This document shows positions 6,560-15,396 of a stretch of 64,000 bases of DNA, piece after piece. How positions within the stretch are numbered: position 1 is the stretch's first letter; each line of letters begins with the position of its first letter. The notes under the pieces are model-generated. The model saw only the letters and a program-made list of their open reading frames with translations. It searched no databases and was not told the DNA's origin. Source of the stretch: Clostridium sp. CX1 (lineage in GTDB: Bacteria; Bacillota; Clostridia; Clostridiales; Clostridiaceae). The stretch is taken from assembly GCF_025398335.1 (NCBI RefSeq), contig NZ_JAODOO010000004.1:248001-312000 (forward strand), in the 5' to 3' direction. Position numbers and translations under genes: made by a program.

Positions 6560-8365
6560 TTAGTGGTCTATTGAAATTTTATTTATATCTTCGTACTCTA
6601 GTTCATACAGACTAAATATTTCATAGTTTAATTTTCTTTGAAGTTCCTTAAGTTGTTTCTTGTCTTCCATATTACTATCATTTTTATTAGCAGCCTTTTC
6701 ATTTATTAGCTTCTTTGCTTTGGCACTAATTTTATCTACCAGTCCCTCTATTGTAGTTTGCTTCTCTTTACTGCAGCATTTAATAGGAAGTCTATCCAAC
6801 CCATACTTCTTTATCTGAGGAGTAGAATTTATGTTTGTTATAAGAAAATTAGAGTAATACCACTCTGTTAGCCTTGAGTTTAGCACTGCTAAAACATATT
6901 TATAGGAAAATCCTTCTCTTAAATTTATTATTCCATAGAGGGATTGTTCAATAATATAGCCCTCTGTATCCAATGCAGCTATTATTTTGTTTCCCGTTTT
7001 TCTTACAACAATCTTCAAAGGACATGCTAACTTTTTTATATTCTTAGTACCACCCTTTAGATTTTCAGGAATAAATTCGTAATAATATCTACTTATAATA
7101 TTAAATCTATTAATATTTTCTCCCTTTAATATTTCTACCTGTTTGCTGGTAACTTTCTCTGTTGATATCTTTTTAGAGTCACCAATAAACCCTGTAAAAG
7201 TTGTGCTTATATCGCCTAAAGTTACACTTTTATTTTCTACTTTTTCCTTTATCAATTTATAGTCACTATTGCTTTCATAAATAAATTCGTAATCTTCGGT
7301 ACTAAGGTATTCTTTTTGATAAATATCATATTGCCTTTTATTAAATATGTTTATACTTATTTTGCTATTCTCTTCATAATCTTTTTCTAATATAAGTATC
7401 ATAGTATCCGTATTTATTTCTGGAAAGTTTACTTGAAATGCTAAATGTACTATTTTATAGCTGGCTAACAATTCTTTCCTCAATAACTTGTACTGAAGAT
7501 TTTTTGCAAATCTATCTGGTATAATAAATCCAACTCTTCCAGTATTTTTTATCAAACCAATTGCTCTTTTTAAAAAAAATTCATATAAATTAGGAAGGTA
7601 CTTGTTTCCATCATATTTAGTAATATAGTAGTTTAATAAATTATCATCAATATTCTTTTTATATTTTCTATTTAAAGAAACCCAAGGTGGATTACCAATG
7701 ATATAGTCATATTTTTTTGCCCAAAAGTTACGTATATTTCGTAATTCTAATAGTTCATCCCTATTCAAATACTTCTCTGTACTTTTAAAATTTATATCTC
7801 TATATTTGCACAAAAATTTCCCTGAGGTAAATATCTCCTCATTCTCAAAGCAGTAATCCTCTTCCCATCTTATTAAACTATCACAGCAAACAATATTATC
7901 ACTTAAATCTAAATCATATACTCCTTTAGATAATAAATTTGCTTTAGTGATTTGTACAGCTTCATCATCAATATCTGCACCATAAATACAATACTTTAAG
8001 ATATGATAGTGTAGATTTTTCTTTTTCCAATAGTCTTCTCCAGTTAGTTTTTTCAACTTACCATTTACGCTGATGCTATATTCTTCTTTTAAGTATTTTT
8101 TTCTTATAAGTTCAATGTTATCACTAAACTTACTCTTTAATACATCATAAGCCTTAATTAAAAAATATCCCACACCGCAGGAAGGGTCTAAAATTTTCAC
8201 AAAAGGATTATCTACTAAATTTAAATTACTTAGTGTATTTTCTATTATGTAATCTACTATATAGTCTGGAGTGTAAAAACTTCCATAGGTCTTTCTTTTT
8301 ACCTTATCCATAGCTTTTTCATATTCTTTTCCTAATATCCTGATACTTTTATGTTTGTCATACAT
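6560..8365 (-). CDS. Solitary Eco57I/CamA-like N6-adenine DNA methyltransferase (601 aa)
   Basis: Gamma-class N6-adenine methyltransferase that transfers methyl from SAM to a DNA target. Motif X is GSFYTPDYIVDYI (about residues 28-40), motif I DPSCGVGYF (60-68), an acidic motif YGADID (128-133) and the catalytic motif IV NPPW (225-228). The C-terminal half (about 370-560) should be the target-recognition domain, and the tail is helical (LKELQRKLNYEIFSLY). No nuclease domain precedes motif X and no restriction gene is adjacent, so it looks like an orphan. From memory the layout and several segments resemble CamA, the sporulation-linked methyltransferase of C. difficile. It sits 36 bases downstream of the metallophosphoesterase gene, so the two are probably co-transcribed. 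A paralog lies at 15397-17700. The target sequence is unknown. Confidence 0.9.
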   Translation of the reverse strand: MYDKHKSIRILGKEYEKAMDKVKRKTYGSFYTPDYIVDYIIENTLSNLNLVDNPFVKILDPSCGVGYFLIKAYDVLKSKFSDNIELIRKKYLKEEYSISVNGKLKKLTGEDYWKKKNLHYHILKYCIYGADIDDEAVQITKANLLSKGVYDLDLSDNIVCCDSLIRWEEDYCFENEEIFTSGKFLCKYRDINFKSTEKYLNRDELLELRNIRNFWAKKYDYIIGNPPWVSLNRKYKKNIDDNLLNYYITKYDGNKYLPNLYEFFLKRAIGLIKNTGRVGFIIPDRFAKNLQYKLLRKELLASYKIVHLAFQVNFPEINTDTMILILEKDYEENSKISINIFNKRQYDIYQKEYLSTEDYEFIYESNSDYKLIKEKVENKSVTLGDISTTFTGFIGDSKKISTEKVTSKQVEILKGENINRFNIISRYYYEFIPENLKGGTKNIKKLACPLKIVVRKTGNKIIAALDTEGYIIEQSLYGIINLREGFSYKYVLAVLNSRLTEWYYSNFLITNINSTPQIKKYGLDRLPIKCCSKEKQTTIEGLVDKISAKAKKLINEKAANKNDSNMEDKKQLKELQRKLNYEIFSLYELEYEDINKISIDH

Positions 8366-8401
8366 ATTATTATCCTTTCCAAGCTACTACTTTGAGGCCT
8401 T

Positions 8402-9553
8402 CTATTTTGAAAACTTCACTATTGTCCTCACAATTTCAGAATTACTTCCTACTCTTATTGGAGGACCCCAGGTACCATATCCAGAGGATACTATAACATT
8501 AAAATTATCTTCCTTTAGATACCCCCAGTCAATTTTAAATACTCTCTCAGTTACCAACCCTGCAGGAAAAAACTGTCCCTTGTGTGTATGTCCCGAAAAC
8601 TGTAAGTCTACTTCGGCTTTTTTTGTTTCTTCTAGTTTTACAGGTTGATGATCTAGTAAAATTAATGGTAGTGATTTATCAGCATCCTTAGTAATAACGG
8701 ATACCTCTTTTCTTTTTCCACCTATCACTCTTCCCGCAGAAGCATCTTCTCTTCCTACTACATAAAAGGAATCACTTACTTTAACCATTTTATCTCTTAA
8801 AATATTTATGTTTGCCTCTTTATAGGCCTTTTCAACTTTTTCTATACTACCACCGAAGTAATCATGATTTCCTAATACTCCGTAAACACCATACTTTGAT
8901 TTAATACGCCTAAAGGATTCTCCCATATTATTATTTATAAAAGGCTCTATATCATCATCTATTATGTCTCCCGCTAAAAATACTATATCTGGGTTAAGTT
9001 TGTTAATTTCACTTACCATCTTATCTAATCTGCCTTTTCCTATTAAGCTTCCTAGATGTATATCAGAAACAGTTACTATATTTAGTTCCTTTAAAGCTCC
9101 CGCTTTCTTGTCTATGTTAATCTCGTAATTGATCACCTTACTATGACCTGCATTATAGGTTCCATATGCTAGTAATAGTATTATTATAAAGATAGCAGCC
9201 AAATTTAAAATCAAGTGAATATCCGTATTGCCTCTGTAGTAAGACTTAATCTTAAATAATCTTATTACTATATTCACAACACCAAAAAGCATAGCTCCAA
9301 TTAAAAAATATACTAGAGCAGCAAGCCAGTAACCACCTATTATATTAAAAACTCTATCTAGAGCTGCTGGTAAATAGCCTCTTCCTGCTCTTCCAATAAA
9401 CATGGATAGAGCTATTGAAGCAAATAATGCCCAGTAAATATATATACTTATAGTTGGCATAAAGTGTCTTAAAATATCTAAACCTCTAAGTCCTATGAAT
9501 ATATTTGCTGCTGCAAAAATTGATAAAAAGAGTATTACTACTAAATAAATCAT
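8402..9553 (-). CDS. Membrane metallophosphoesterase (YkuE/YaeI-like)
   Basis: A 383-residue protein with about four N-terminal transmembrane helices (residues 2-20, 36-54, 73-97 and 112-132) and a calcineurin-like phosphoesterase domain. All metal-binding blocks are present: SDIHLG (about residues 164-169), GDIIDD (about 195-200), GNHDYFGG, LLDHQP and GHTHKGQFFP (about 321-330). Relatives act on lipid or nucleotide phosphodiesters at the membrane; the substrate here is not predictable. The start ATG 9553 has AAAGGTGG upstream. The orphan methyltransferase gene follows after 36 bases. Confidence 0.9.
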   Translation of the reverse strand: MIYLVVILFLSIFAAANIFIGLRGLDILRHFMPTISIYIYWALFASIALSMFIGRAGRGYLPAALDRVFNIIGGYWLAALVYFLIGAMLFGVVNIVIRLFKIKSYYRGNTDIHLILNLAAIFIIILLLAYGTYNAGHSKVINYEINIDKKAGALKELNIVTVSDIHLGSLIGKGRLDKMVSEINKLNPDIVFLAGDIIDDDIEPFINNNMGESFRRIKSKYGVYGVLGNHDYFGGSIEKVEKAYKEANINILRDKMVKVSDSFYVVGREDASAGRVIGGKRKEVSVITKDADKSLPLILLDHQPVKLEETKKAEVDLQFSGHTHKGQFFPAGLVTERVFKIDWGYLKEDNFNVIVSSGYGTWGPPIRVGSNSEIVRTIVKFSK

Positions 9554-9731
9554 TTTAACCCACCTTTAATAGATGTTCTTATATTTTAAATTCTTTCCTT
9601 AATTATTATATTTTAGCATATATAATTGAAAAGTATAAAAACTTTTTTAATAGACATCCTATAAAATGAAACCATTACACAGAACTTTTTAATCTTTAAG
9701 TATTCATAATATACAAAAGGAAGTGAACTGA

Positions 9732-9872
9732 ATGACGCACAGAGAAAGTAAAAAGGCAACAAAGCCGCAGAATAAGAAGTTTTCTAGACCAGATGTTATT
9801 TATGAAGAAGAAATGATGAAAAGGCCATCTCACAGTGCTTTAGATATTGATAGGGTTAGTACTAAAGGTTAG
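9732..9872 (+). CDS. Small basic hypothetical protein (46 aa)
   Basis: A short gene with AGGAAG before ATG 9732 and a TAG stop at 9870-9872. The product is hydrophilic, with a lysine-rich first half (RESKKATKPQNKKFSRP) and a polar second half (RPSHSALDIDRVSTKG). I do not recognise it with certainty; small clostridial proteins of this character include spore-associated ones. The 3' end of a group II intron on the other strand begins eight bases after its stop, so the gene is now separated from the terminator hairpin (11808-11834) that would otherwise follow it directly. Confidence 0.6.
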   Translation: MTHRESKKATKPQNKKFSRPDVIYEEEMMKRPSHSALDIDRVSTKG

Positions 9873-9879
9873 TAATTTA

Positions 9880-11798
9880 ATCGAGTAGGAGCTGAATAAT
9901 TATTTTATTCAGCGACCTCTCACACCACTGTGCGTACCGTTCGGTACACAGCGGTTCATTAAGAATTATGAATTAGTTGATACCTCTTGGAAATACTTTT
10001 ATATTTAAGACTTTCAAGATATCTATTATTTAGAGTTGTATTAAGAATTGGGCTGTTGGATATTCTCCAGTAGCCTTTCCTTGTGTTAGCGTATTCCCAA
10101 GCTTTGTACTCGGGTACTCCAAATTTCATGAGATTACGACCTCTGGTCTTAACCTTCTTCCATTGCTTCCAGATACATGCTCGCAACCTTCTTCTTAGCC
10201 ATTCCTCCAGTTCCTTTATTCTGGCGGCAGCCTTCGCTACTCCATAATAGTTAATCCAACCTACGGTATATTCGTTGAGTTTCTTTATCCTTAACTCCAT
10301 ACTTATACCCATATTTCGATTAGTTATCTCTCTAATTCTTAACTTGAATCTTCTGTACGATTTCTCATGAATTCTTATATTTACTCCACCTTTAACAAAG
10401 TAGAACGAGAAACCTAGATATTTTCTTTTAGATACAAGGTCTACTGCACTTTTATTCTCATTAACCTTGAGTTTTAGGCGTCCTTCAAGTATATTTCTCA
10501 TACTTTCCATTACCCTCAAGCCTGCTTTTCTACTTCTTACATACACATTTGCATCGTCAGCAAATCTGCAAAATCTATGCCCTCTCTTCTCAAGTTCCTT
10601 ATCTACCTCATCAAGCATTATATTAGCTAGTAGTGGACTTAACGGTCCCCCTTGCGGAGTACCTTCATCAGAATTTACTTTGATTCCATTTATCATGATT
10701 CCTGATTGAAGATATGCCCTTATCAACTTTAGAACTCTTTCGTCCCTAATCTTCTTTGATAACCTATCCATTAATATATCATGATTAACTTTATCAAAGA
10801 ACTTTTCCAAATCCATGTCCACTACCCATCTATACCCTTCATTAATATATTCTTTTGCCCTGAGTATAGCTTGCTTAGCACTTTTATTAGGTCTAAATCC
10901 ATAACTACTTTCTGAGAATGTATGGTCATAAATTTTATTAAGTTCTTGAGCTATCGCTTGCTGTATTAGCCTATCAAGTATAGTAGGTATCCCAAGCAAT
11001 CTTATTCCGCCGTCAGGCTTTCGTATTTCTACCCTCCTGACTGGAGATGGTTTATATCTACCTTCCAGTAACTTTTCTTTAATTTTCAGCCAGTTGTCAA
11101 TGATAAACGTCCGAAGTTCATCGACTCTCATACCATCAACACCATGACTTCCTTTGTTTGAAATTACTCGTTTCATAGCAATAAGCATATTTTCACGCTC
11201 TAATACTCTATCGAGTAAGTTACTGGTATCATCTAACTCATCGTTTTCTCTTTCTCTCTTTGTAAACGCCAAATTTTCATTAAGCGCCCCTTGCTTACCT
11301 TGAAGTTCCACTTCTACTTCCACAAGGCGACCTCTATGCTGAGTTGTCTGCTTTTTATTTTGATTCTTTGAGTTTATCAAAGTTGAAAACCTCCTAACGT
11401 TCAGTCCTTCCCACGCTAACGCGTTTTCACGTGGTACTATGACCTCTGCTGACTTCTTACAATTCAGCCATATATCACTACATGGGTTATTACCTAGAAA
11501 TATATCTTTGGGTAATTTATTTGTAAGACCTCCCCAGGTAAGAACGCTTACTTTCACCCCATATATCTGCTACATTTACACCGCCTGTTTCGGATAGTTT
11601 AGGGTTTCGTTTTGTCATGCAAACTCACCCACAAGCATATGCCTCATATGTAGTTTCTGTTCGTCAGACCAGAGCTTTGCCGCCGACTTCCTTCAGATTC
11701 CACCTCACGATGGACACCCTTGTCTTAAGCTAACGGTTGGCACTATCAACCCCCGTATCGGACTTTCACCGACAAGTAAGCGCCCATGCTGGGCGCAC
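9880..11798 (-). mobile_element. Group IIC intron, complete
   Basis: The 5' end on the minus strand reads GTGCGCCCAGCATGGGCG (starting at 11798), the group II GUGYG start followed by a stem. The 3' end (9880-9950) holds a domain V-like hairpin CGCTGTGTACC / GGTACGCACAGTG with an AACG-type loop, then GTGTGAGAGGTCGCT and a domain VI stem ending CTACTCGAT. The intron carries an FADD-type reverse transcriptase. It sits directly behind an intrinsic terminator (11808-11834, then GTACAT), the known target preference of group IIC introns. About 1.92 kb, with no sign of decay. Boundaries are read from conserved ends and could be off by a base or two. Confidence 0.9.
9959..11380 (-). CDS. ltrA: Group II intron reverse transcriptase/maturase
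   Basis: Intron-encoded protein for splicing and retrohoming. The RT domain runs from SNLLDRVLERENM through GSHGVDGM, RLLGIPTILDRLIQQA, YGFRPNKSA, DMDLEKFFD, GTPQGGPLSPLLAN and the catalytic FADDAN. The maturase (X/thumb) domain contains GWINYYGVAKAAARIKELEE. There is no HNH endonuclease domain, as usual for class C. I place the start at TTG 11380 because AGGAGG lies nine bases upstream; the frame is open for a further 59 codons back to ATG 11557, but that part is intron RNA domain sequence. From TTG the protein is 473 residues and appears intact. Confidence 0.93.
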   Translation of the reverse strand: MINSKNQNKKQTTQHRGRLVEVEVELQGKQGALNENLAFTKRERENDELDDTSNLLDRVLERENMLIAMKRVISNKGSHGVDGMRVDELRTFIIDNWLKIKEKLLEGRYKPSPVRRVEIRKPDGGIRLLGIPTILDRLIQQAIAQELNKIYDHTFSESSYGFRPNKSAKQAILRAKEYINEGYRWVVDMDLEKFFDKVNHDILMDRLSKKIRDERVLKLIRAYLQSGIMINGIKVNSDEGTPQGGPLSPLLANIMLDEVDKELEKRGHRFCRFADDANVYVRSRKAGLRVMESMRNILEGRLKLKVNENKSAVDLVSKRKYLGFSFYFVKGGVNIRIHEKSYRRFKLRIREITNRNMGISMELRIKKLNEYTVGWINYYGVAKAAARIKELEEWLRRRLRACIWKQWKKVKTRGRNLMKFGVPEYKAWEYANTRKGYWRISNSPILNTTLNNRYLESLKYKSISKRYQLIHNS

Positions 11799-11805
11799 AT
11801 GTACA

Positions 11806-11836
11806 AAAAGAGACTGCTAAAAATGCAGTCTCTTCT
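11806..11836. terminator. Bidirectional terminator and intron target site
   Basis: AAGAGACTGC-taaaaat-GCAGTCTCTT (11808-11834), with T-runs on both sides. It ends the MATE gene on the minus strand and is the 5' exon of the group IIC intron, which starts ten bases beyond the stem. Before insertion it would have stood about 20 bases after the small gene at 9732 and could have ended that gene as well. Confidence 0.88.
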
Positions 11837-11837
11837 T

Positions 11838-13223
11838 TTATTTAGAATATCCCATTGATACTTTAGAATTAGCTCCTATTTCTCTTTCCTCACTTAGTTT
11901 CTTCATTTCTATAAACAAGAACACTGCGGTTAAAATAGAGGCTATGAAATCTGATATTGGTGCTGCCATCCATATTCCATTTAAATTATATATATTTGGA
12001 AGTATTAACAGCATAGGTATAAGAATTATAACTTGTCTTAAAAGAGCTAAAAGCATAGATATTTTAGCCTTACCAATTGCTTGGAAGAAGTTTGAGCTAA
12101 CAATTTGAAAACCAACTACAGGGAACATTATCATAAATATTTTTATTCCATGAACAGTTATAGCTGTTAACTCTGCATCGGATTTATTAAACATACTTAC
12201 TAAAACTGTAGGAAAAACATGAACAGCAATTGTTCCTGTCGTTGATACTATAACAGCCGCTATTCCTGCTAATTTTAATGCACTTTTTACACGATCGTAT
12301 AGTTTTGCACCATAATTGAATCCTATTATAGGTTGTGACCCCTGATTTATACCAAAGATAGGCATTAGAAAAATAGTAGCTATACTATTTATTATACCAA
12401 AGGCACCTATAGCCAAATCTCCACCATAGGTAGCAAGACTATTATTTAAAATAATATTAACTGCACTGGACGCTATCTGCATAGCAAAAGGTGACATACC
12501 TATAGCAAATATACCTGCAACTATGTTCTTGTCAATCTTGAAGTTTTCCTTTTTAAGCTTCAACATACTGTTTTTACCTCTAAAGTATGACACTACCCAA
12601 ATACTGTTAACAGCTTGTGAAATAACTGTAGCCATTGCTGCTCCTTTAATTCCCCAGCCGAAACCAAATATAAAAATAAAATCTAAAATTATATTTAATA
12701 TACAGCCAATTAGCATAGTCATCATTGCTTTTTTAGGATTTCCCTCAGAACGAATAATATTATTTAAACCAAAACCTATATTTTGTAGTACGGCACCAAA
12801 TAATATTATTGTAATAAATTCTTTGGCATAAACTATAGTGTTATCACTAGCTCCAAAAGATCTTAACATCGGATCTAAGAATGTTAACCCTAAAACTGAA
12901 ACAATTAAAGAAACAATTATAAGTAAAATAAATGCATTTCCCAATATTTTTTCCGCTTCATCTTTCTTATGCTGCCCCAATTTTATAGATATTTGAGCTG
13001 CTGCCCCTATACCTACCAGCATTCCAAAGGCCATAATTACTATTCCTATAGGAAATGTAAGACTTACCCCTGAAATTGCCATTGCACCTACAACTCTTCC
13101 TATGAATATTCTATCTATTACTATATATAAAGAGTTAACTAACATTCCAACTATAGCTGGAACAGAAAATTCTAATAGTAATTTTCCTATACTTTGCTCT
13201 GCTAATTTTTTTGAACGATCCAT
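11838..13223 (-). CDS. MATE-family multidrug efflux transporter (MepA-like)
   Basis: A 461-residue MATE antiporter exporting drugs or cations with Na+ or H+. There are twelve predicted membrane segments in two similar halves; typical stretches are FSVPAIVGMLVNSLYIVIDRIFIG (about residues 18-41), GASDNTIVYAKEF and NQGSQPIIGFNYGAKLYDRVK (about 285-305). Start ATG 13223 is chosen because GGAGGG precedes it; a longer in-frame start at 13274 has no such site. A MarR-family gene lies immediately upstream on the same strand, an arrangement like mepR-mepA of Staphylococcus. Two CCTAAATA half-sites (13293 and 13308) lie in the gap between the two genes. Confidence 0.92.
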   Translation of the reverse strand: MDRSKKLAEQSIGKLLLEFSVPAIVGMLVNSLYIVIDRIFIGRVVGAMAISGVSLTFPIGIVIMAFGMLVGIGAAAQISIKLGQHKKDEAEKILGNAFILLIIVSLIVSVLGLTFLDPMLRSFGASDNTIVYAKEFITIILFGAVLQNIGFGLNNIIRSEGNPKKAMMTMLIGCILNIILDFIFIFGFGWGIKGAAMATVISQAVNSIWVVSYFRGKNSMLKLKKENFKIDKNIVAGIFAIGMSPFAMQIASSAVNIILNNSLATYGGDLAIGAFGIINSIATIFLMPIFGINQGSQPIIGFNYGAKLYDRVKSALKLAGIAAVIVSTTGTIAVHVFPTVLVSMFNKSDAELTAITVHGIKIFMIMFPVVGFQIVSSNFFQAIGKAKISMLLALLRQVIILIPMLLILPNIYNLNGIWMAAPISDFIASILTAVFLFIEMKKLSEEREIGANSKVSMGYSK

Positions 13224-13292
13224 AAAATCCCTCCTAAATTTATATTTGAAAATTATTAATAAACTCAACCCCATTTATCATAATATTAAGAC

Positions 13293-13315
13293 CCTAAATA
13301 TTAGGTTCCTAAATA
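13293..13315. promoter_or_regulatory. Candidate MarR operator before the MATE gene
   Basis: CCTAA-ATA-TTAGG (13293-13305) is an inverted repeat, followed by another CCTAAATA at 13308. The same CTAAATAA half-site makes up the larger inverted repeat at the MarR gene start. Function is inferred. Confidence 0.45.
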
Positions 13316-13358
13316 ATTTTACAGAATAGTATCTCTTGTATTTTCTGCTGAAGTCTTA

Positions 13359-13802
13359 TTAATGTTGTTCTAGATTGTTATTAAGTTTCTTTAACCATGA
13401 AAGCATCAACAATTTTTCCTCTGGTGAAAATCCTTCACAAATCAACTTTTCCATTTCATCTACCACTTCTAAGCTTTTAAGTTTAAGTTCCTGTCCTTCT
13501 TCTGTAAGATAAATCCTGTTAATTCTTGCATCTACCTTATCTTCTCTTCTCACTACCCAACCTTTAGTTACTAATGTATCTATTAACCCTGTCAGAGATG
13601 GCGGCTTTATCTTCAATTTTTCTGCAATTTCCTTCTGAGTTAAACCATCCTGTCTCCAAAGTCGTGACAGCACACTTAGTTGAGATACGGTAAATCCATA
13701 CTTCTCCAACTTCTGATTGTGTATATTTATCATATTTCTATTAATTATCTTAATCCAATGCCCTACCCATTTTTCTACTTCGTGTTCAAACTTTTCATTC
13801 AT
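13359..13802 (-). CDS. MarR-family transcriptional regulator
   Basis: A 147-residue MarR repressor with the winged helix at about residues 32-100: GFTVSQLSVLSRLWRQDGLTQ, then EIAEKLKIKPPSLTGLIDTL as recognition region, and the wing VVRREDKVDARINRIYLTEEG with the conserved DxR. N- and C-terminal helices form the dimer interface. It is followed at once by the MATE efflux gene, so it probably represses both until a drug ligand binds. Its own start region carries an 8-bp inverted repeat around the ribosome binding site (13803-13822), suggesting autoregulation. Confidence 0.93.
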   Translation of the reverse strand: MNEKFEHEVEKWVGHWIKIINRNMINIHNQKLEKYGFTVSQLSVLSRLWRQDGLTQKEIAEKLKIKPPSLTGLIDTLVTKGWVVRREDKVDARINRIYLTEEGQELKLKSLEVVDEMEKLICEGFSPEEKLLMLSWLKKLNNNLEQH

Positions 13803-13822
13803 TTATTTAGCCTCCTAAATAA
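13803..13822. promoter_or_regulatory. Inverted repeat over the MarR ribosome binding site (candidate operator)
   Basis: TTATTTAG-cctc-CTAAATAA: perfect 8-bp arms with a 4-base centre. The centre contains the GGAGG of the MarR gene, and the repeat ends next to its ATG. A repressor dimer bound here would block initiation. Confidence 0.55.
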
Positions 13823-14003
13823 CCACTCGTACTATTTTATATTAATGCTTCTATATTGTCAATAACAATAAAAATTTTATATAATTAATTGTAACAATAG
13901 ATAAACAAAAAAGTTTCACATCATTAACACTTTTGTCACTAAACTGTAACAAATTCAAATTATTATATAGCTATAAAATAAATTTACCTTGGAGGAAGAT
14001 ATT

Positions 14004-15239
14004 ATGGACAATTTTAATAATTCTAGTATAAATAATGATTTTAATAGAGATGATAGAGAAATTTTCAATAAAAATAATATTATTACTACAGATTATGTAG
14101 AAGTTAACCAATCAAATAGAAAGAAAGGACCTAGAAGAAAAAAAGCTCTATCTTATGTAGTAGTAGGATTAATTTGCAGCATGGTAGGAGGAGCTGCTTC
14201 TACTGCAGCTTCATTATATCTACTACCTAAATCGGATTTGTTTAAAAGTACACCACTATACCAGAGTATGGTAGAAAACAAAACAGAAAGTACTTATCTA
14301 AAGCCTTCACCTATGTCTACAAATTCTGGTGCTCTTTCTGTTTCTGAGATAGCTAAAAAGGTAGGCCCTGCTGTAGTAGGTGTATCTACTAAAAGTCAAA
14401 GCGATCCAGACTACTTTGGATTTTCTCAATCGCAAGAAGGCTTAGGCTCTGGAATTATAATTAATGAAGAAGGTTATATACTTACCAATTATCATGTTAT
14501 AGAGGGAGCGAATAAGGTAAGTATTATCTTTAATAACAAGAAGGAAGTTCAAGCCAAGATAATAAACTACGATGCAGATTTAGATTTAGCTATAGTTAAA
14601 GTAACAGAGAATGTCAAAATGCCTGCAGTAGCAGAGCTGGGCAATTCTAAAGATATGCAGGTAGGAGATCCTGTAGTTGCCATAGGAAACCCTTTAGGAA
14701 AGGAACTGTTAGGTTCTGTTACTACTGGTGTAATAAGTGCTGCAAATAGAGAAATTAAAGTAGGTAATGTTACCCAAACTCTTATACAAACAGATGCTGC
14801 TATAAATCCTGGGAATAGTGGTGGTGCTTTAGTTAACTCTTACGGTCAGGTTATAGGTGTCAACAGTGCTAAAATGGGTGGTGACGGTGTTGAAGGTCTT
14901 GGTTTCTCTATTCCTATAGACATTGTAAAACCAAAAATAAGTACTTTGCTGAAACCTATTTTAAAAATTGGTATAGCTGGTAGAGATATTACCTCAGATA
15001 TGGCAAAACGTTACAATATGCCTGAAGGAGTTTATGTGGCTCAAGTAGAAGAGTTCAGTCCGGCAGAAAAATCTAGTCTTAAAACTGGAGATATAATTTT
15101 AAAGTTTGATGGTAAATCTGTTAAATCCATTAATGATATTAATAAAATAAAAGGTGAGCATAAATCTGGAGATCAGATACAGATAGATGTTTATCGAGAT
15201 GGTAAAAACAAGCTCCTAACTTTAACACTGTCCGAATAA
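14004..15239 (+). CDS. htrA: HtrA/DegP-type membrane-anchored serine protease
   Basis: S1C-family quality-control protease at the outer face of the membrane. The disordered cytoplasmic N-terminus ends in KGPRRKKALS, followed by a transmembrane helix (about residues 49-72). The trypsin-like domain has His164 (TNYHVIEG), Asp194 (DADLDLAIVK) and Ser272 (NPGNSGGAL); one C-terminal PDZ domain (about 315-410) contains EGVYVAQVEEFSPAEKS. The start ATG 14004 follows GGAGGAAG; an in-frame TTG five codons earlier overlaps that site and is rejected. It is monocistronic and divergent from the MarR-MATE pair. Confidence 0.95.
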   Translation: MDNFNNSSINNDFNRDDREIFNKNNIITTDYVEVNQSNRKKGPRRKKALSYVVVGLICSMVGGAASTAASLYLLPKSDLFKSTPLYQSMVENKTESTYLKPSPMSTNSGALSVSEIAKKVGPAVVGVSTKSQSDPDYFGFSQSQEGLGSGIIINEEGYILTNYHVIEGANKVSIIFNNKKEVQAKIINYDADLDLAIVKVTENVKMPAVAELGNSKDMQVGDPVVAIGNPLGKELLGSVTTGVISAANREIKVGNVTQTLIQTDAAINPGNSGGALVNSYGQVIGVNSAKMGGDGVEGLGFSIPIDIVKPKISTLLKPILKIGIAGRDITSDMAKRYNMPEGVYVAQVEEFSPAEKSSLKTGDIILKFDGKSVKSINDINKIKGEHKSGDQIQIDVYRDGKNKLLTLTLSE

Positions 15240-15270
15240 TTTAAATATAGTTTTTCTCTATTGACCTTTT

Positions 15271-15315
15271 AAGGGACTGATTTATGCAAGTTAAATCAGT
15301 CCCTTGTTTATAGTT
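15271..15315 (+). terminator. Terminator after htrA
   Basis: Perfect 13-bp stem AAGGGACTGATTT / AAATCAGTCCCTT (15271-15305) with a 9-base loop and a moderately T-rich tail. Confidence 0.8.
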
Positions 15316-15349
15316 CTCATTATTCCTAAAATATTTTTAGAATACTTTT

Positions 15350-15390
15350 AAATTAACATTTATATATTATACTTATATAAATGTTAATTT
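15350..15390. terminator. AT-rich hairpin at the end of the second methyltransferase gene
   Basis: Perfect 17-bp stem (15350-15366 with 15374-15390) around a 7-base loop, starting seven bases beyond the methyltransferase stop codon. It is flanked by T-rich sequence and probably ends the lgt-methyltransferase transcript. Confidence 0.65.
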
Positions 15391-15396
15391 AAATTT

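Noticed and set aside
11381-11557. Possible 59-codon N-terminal extension of the intron reverse transcriptase
   Set aside because: It is intron RNA sequence, and the AGGAGG that serves TTG 11380 lies within it.
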